This document shows, one piece after another, positions 61,640-64,000 of a DNA stretch of 64,000 nt. The translations under genes were made by a program, and so were the position numbers. Position 1 is the first letter of the stretch; each line of letters opens with the position of its first letter. Location of the stretch: assembly GCA_963839095.1 (NCBI GenBank), contig CAWIUF010000018.1:62001-126000 (forward strand), given 5' to 3'. Below the pieces are notes generated by a model. That model made no database searches. It saw only the letters and a list, made by a program, of their open reading frames with translations, and had not been told where the DNA came from. This DNA is from Palsa-504 sp963839095 (lineage in GTDB: Bacteria > Actinomycetota > Actinomycetes > Streptosporangiales > Streptosporangiaceae).

Positions 61640-63217
61640 ATGGCCAGCCAGGCGGAGGCCGTTTCCGGTGACCGGCACGGCGCCGGGATCGTGCCGCGGG
61701 GCGGCCAGGCGCTCGCCCTGGCTACCCTGTGCACGCTGCTGTTCCTGACGTTCCTCGACAACACCGTGGTCAGCGTGGCGCTGGGCGACATCCAGGTCGC
61801 CCTCAAGGCGAACGTGGCCGACCTGCAGTGGGTCGTCGGCGCCTACGCGCTCACCTTCGCCAGCATCATGCTGGCCTGCGGGATGATCGGGGACGAACTC
61901 GGCCGCAAGAAGGTCATGCTGGCCGGGGCCGGCGTCTTCTGCGCCGGCTCGGTGCTGTGCGCGCTCGCCCCGAACGTGCAGACCCTCATCGCGGGCCGCG
62001 CCGTGATGGGCCTGGGCGCGGCCGCCAGCGAGCCGGGCACGCTGTCCATGCTGCGCCAGCTCTACCCGGACGACCGGGCCCGGAGCCGGGCGATCGGCGT
62101 GTGGGCCGCGACCTCCGGGTTCGCGCTGGCGGCGGGTCCCGTGGTCGGCGGGATCCTGATCGGCGTATGGAGCTGGCGCGGCATCTTCTGGTTCAACCTG
62201 GCCTTCGGGCTGGCCGCGCTGATCGTGGCGGCGGTCACCCTGCCGGAGAGCTCCGACCCCACCGCGGCGCGGGTCGACACGGGCGGCACGATCCTGGGCG
62301 CCGGGGCACTGGCCACGTTCATCTTCGCGATCATCGACGCGGAGTCGGCCGGCTTCGGCTCGGCCCTGGTGATCATCTTGCTGTGCCTGAGCGCGGTCAT
62401 GTTCGCGGCGTTCGGCTGGTGGGAACGCCGGTCCCCGAACCCGCTGCTCGACCTGCGCTTCCTGCGCGTGCCGCAGTTCACCGTGGCCAACATCGCCGCG
62501 TTCTGCACCTACTTCGCCACCTTCGCCATCTTCTTCTTCACCGCGCTGTACCTGACGGAGGTGCCCGCCGCGTCCGGCTTCCGGCTGGCCGCGGTCTTCG
62601 CGCCGATGACGGTGCTGATGATCGGGGCGTCGGTGCTGGCCGGGCGCTGGACGGTGCTGGCCGGCCCGCGCTGGTCGATCACGATCGGCTGCCTGCTGCT
62701 GGCCGTCGGGCTGTTCCTGACCGACGGCTACCTGTCCCCGCACCCGGATTACGCGCTGCTGACGGTGGCGCTGTGCGTGGCGGGGATCGGCATCGGCACG
62801 ACCGTGGTGCCGATCACCACCGCGGTGCTGTCCGCGGTGCCGGCCGAGCGCTCCGGGATGGCCGCGTCGGCCACCAACACCAGCCGGGAGATCGGCGCCG
62901 TCACCGGGGTCGCGATCCTCGGCTCGCTGGTCTACTCGCAGCTGCACGTCAGCCTGGCCGCGCAGATGAACCACCTGGGCGTGCCGAAGGCGTTCCAGGG
63001 GCTGGTCACCACGGCCATCGAGACCGGCCAGATCCCCAAGAACACCAACGCCTACGCCGGGTTCGGCAAGCTCGTCCAGGAGGTCATCGGCGCCGCCTAC
63101 CAGGCCTTCCACGACGGCCTGCACGCCGCGCTCTACCTGTCGGCCGGGCTCGCGCTGGCGGCCGGGCTGCTCGCTCTCATCACGCTGCGCTCACCAAGGG
63201 TCGACTCAGGGTCTTGA
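61640..63217 (+). CDS. MFS transporter, DHA2 family
   Basis: A 525-residue polytopic membrane protein. ALATLCTLLFLTFLDNTVVSVALGDIQVAL carries the DHA2 motif LDxTVVxVAL in TM1; motif A is GMIGDELGRKKVMLAG; motif C lies in GFALAAGPVVGGILIGVWSWRGIFWFNL. Fourteen TM helices fit the hydrophobic profile. It is a proton-driven exporter of drugs or hydrophobic compounds. ATG 61640 lies 15 bases after the lipoprotein stop, so the two are probably co-transcribed. No frameshift. Confidence 0.93.
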   Translation: MASQAEAVSGDRHGAGIVPRGGQALALATLCTLLFLTFLDNTVVSVALGDIQVALKANVADLQWVVGAYALTFASIMLACGMIGDELGRKKVMLAGAGVFCAGSVLCALAPNVQTLIAGRAVMGLGAAASEPGTLSMLRQLYPDDRARSRAIGVWAATSGFALAAGPVVGGILIGVWSWRGIFWFNLAFGLAALIVAAVTLPESSDPTAARVDTGGTILGAGALATFIFAIIDAESAGFGSALVIILLCLSAVMFAAFGWWERRSPNPLLDLRFLRVPQFTVANIAAFCTYFATFAIFFFTALYLTEVPAASGFRLAAVFAPMTVLMIGASVLAGRWTVLAGPRWSITIGCLLLAVGLFLTDGYLSPHPDYALLTVALCVAGIGIGTTVVPITTAVLSAVPAERSGMAASATNTSREIGAVTGVAILGSLVYSQLHVSLAAQMNHLGVPKAFQGLVTTAIETGQIPKNTNAYAGFGKLVQEVIGAAYQAFHDGLHAALYLSAGLALAAGLLALITLRSPRVDSGS

Positions 63218-63307
63218 CTTTTCCGCCCGGTTGAGCGATTTAAGTAGTAGACGGCAACGGCGCCAGGTCACCTCGAATACAGAGCGCGACACGATGAGAG
63301 GCCGACC

Positions 63308-63742
63308 ATGGTCTGTTATGCCCGCCCCGCCGGATGCTTCGCGGCTATCGTGGCCGTCGCCTGGCTGGTGTTCGCCGGGCCCGGCAGTCATCTGTTCGGC
63401 GATATGGCCACCGTGGTCGCGATCATCGCCGCGACCGTCGGCACGGCCGTGGCGGCCGTGCTCGCCTTCACGATCTTCATGGCCACCCGCCGCCACCGGG
63501 CGGCGTCCGGCGGCTGCGTCGGCTGCCGGTTCCAGTGCCAGCACGCCATGACCGAGGAAACGTCCGGGCCTATGGTGCGCGCACGGCAGGGCAGCGTAGC
63601 ACCCACTCGTTCGGTACCTGTTTTGCTCCCGGTGCCGGCGGTCAGGGCCGTCGCGACCTCAGCCGGTCCACGGTGGCCGGACCGGCCGATTCATCACACG
63701 GGTCAGCGCGAAAGGGCCGCGGCCTGCTCCGTGTCCTCGTAG
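63308..63742 (+). CDS. Small two-TM membrane protein with Cys motif
   Basis: A protein of up to 144 residues. Two hydrophobic helices (CFAAIVAVAWLVFAGPG and MATVVAIIAATVGTAVAAVLAFTIFMA) are followed by a short basic stretch and SGGCVGCRFQCQHAM, a CxxCxxxC-type cluster known from small uncharacterised actinobacterial membrane proteins. The normal protein probably ends soon after this motif; the remaining 60 residues (VRARQGSVAPTRSVPV...) are low-complexity and run antisense into the GGDEF gene. Function unknown; the cysteines could bind metal or form disulfides. Confidence 0.65.
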   Translation: MVCYARPAGCFAAIVAVAWLVFAGPGSHLFGDMATVVAIIAATVGTAVAAVLAFTIFMATRRHRAASGGCVGCRFQCQHAMTEETSGPMVRARQGSVAPTRSVPVLLPVPAVRAVATSAGPRWPDRPIHHTGQRERAAACSVSS

Positions 63743-64000
63743 AGGCGCCAGCAGCCGCCGCCGGCCCGCTTGGCCTCGTACATGGCCGCGTCGGCGTGCG
63801 CGAGCAGGGTCGGCAGGTCCAGGCAGGCTCCGAGCTCGGCGATGCCGACGCTGACGGTGAACGCGACCGGCTGGCCGTCCGCGCCCGAGGTCCGGGCCGG
63901 CGGCCCGGTCAGCCGGGCCGCGATCTGGATCGCGCGCAGGCTGCTGATCTCCGGGATCACGATGATGAACTCGTCGCCGCCGTAGCGGCCCGCGACGTCG
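63703..64000 (-). CDS. GGDEF-domain protein (diguanylate cyclase), C-terminal part
   Basis: The window ends inside this gene. The minus-strand frame enters with VAGRYGGDEFIIVIPEI, an intact GGDEF active site, then FTVSVGIAELGACLDLPTLLAHADAAMYEAKRAGG, the second conserved block, and a short tail ending AALSR. It would synthesise cyclic di-GMP. Its N-terminal sensor region lies outside. No RxxD inhibitory site can be judged from this fragment. Confidence 0.9.
   Translation of the reverse strand, partial: DVAGRYGGDEFIIVIPEISSLRAIQIAARLTGPPARTSGADGQPVAFTVSVGIAELGACLDLPTLLAHADAAMYEAKRAGGGCWRLYEDTEQAAALSR

Noticed and set aside
61034..63124. Minus-strand 696-codon frame opposite the second MFS gene
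   Set aside because: Composition is Arg/Gly/Asp/His-rich with no motif; it is the shadow of the exporter and lipoprotein.

Overview
The window is about 72-74% GC, packed with genes on both strands, and uses GTG/TTG starts and ATGA-type overlaps freely. It carries mycofactocin genes, F420/LLM-type oxidoreductases, a DUF222-HNH gene and a large Lhr helicase. All of this points to the chromosome of a soil-type actinomycete; I cannot assign a genus. No rRNA, tRNA, CRISPR array or prophage was seen.

Layout. 1-8.6 kb: LLM oxidoreductases with a TetR regulator and a paired operator, an S51-type peptidase, an isochorismatase-like hydrolase, SSB, an acyl-CoA ligase, a patatin and a rhomboid protease. 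8.6-15.8 kb: a mycofactocin locus (mftR divergent from mftA-mftB-mftC) followed not by the usual mftD-G but by three SDR dehydrogenases, a MoxR ATPase, a VWA protein and an ABM-fold protein. 15.8-28 kb: OsmC, zwf, a PHP phosphoesterase, DUF222-HNH, Lhr, two alpha/beta hydrolases and msrA/msrB. 28.2-32.6 kb: a urease operon ureABCFGD. 32.7-39.5 kb: a PfkB kinase with an altered catalytic motif, a DEAD-box helicase, an MFS exporter behind a striking AT-rich palindrome, an Orn/Lys-type decarboxylase and a DUF3618 protein. 39.8-43.5 kb: a tightly coupled trio of lipoprotein, four-TM FtsH-like metalloprotease and small HExxH membrane protein. 43.5-48 kb: glutaminyl cyclase, transglutaminase, methyltransferase and a short Rho lacking the N-terminal helical domain. 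48.2-59.2 kb (all minus strand): a molybdenum island with a MobA-MoaD fusion, an aldehyde:ferredoxin oxidoreductase homologue, an NAD-type formate dehydrogenase (alpha plus NuoE/NuoF-like subunits), two MoeA proteins (one fused to a binding-protein domain), and at its end a deletion scar joining pieces of a second, membrane-type formate dehydrogenase to the last codons of its NrfD subunit. 59.2-64 kb: GH25 lysozyme-like protein, gluconokinase, Smr protein, lipoprotein, MFS exporter, a small membrane protein and a partial GGDEF protein.

How the genes connect. The mycofactocin precursor, its RRE chaperone and radical-SAM maturase sit beside dehydrogenases of the class that uses mycofactocin, so cofactor production and use are probably co-regulated from the mftR-mftA region. 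In the molybdenum island MobA-MoaD and the two MoeA proteins would supply cofactor to the formate dehydrogenase and possibly the AOR enzyme. Zwf and gluconokinase feed the pentose-phosphate pathway.

Caution. More than twenty otherwise intact genes are broken by a single-base insertion or deletion, after which the protein continues normally in another frame. They cluster in G/C runs and more likely reflect sequence error than mass gene death. I give each such gene as one entry and state where the shift lies.
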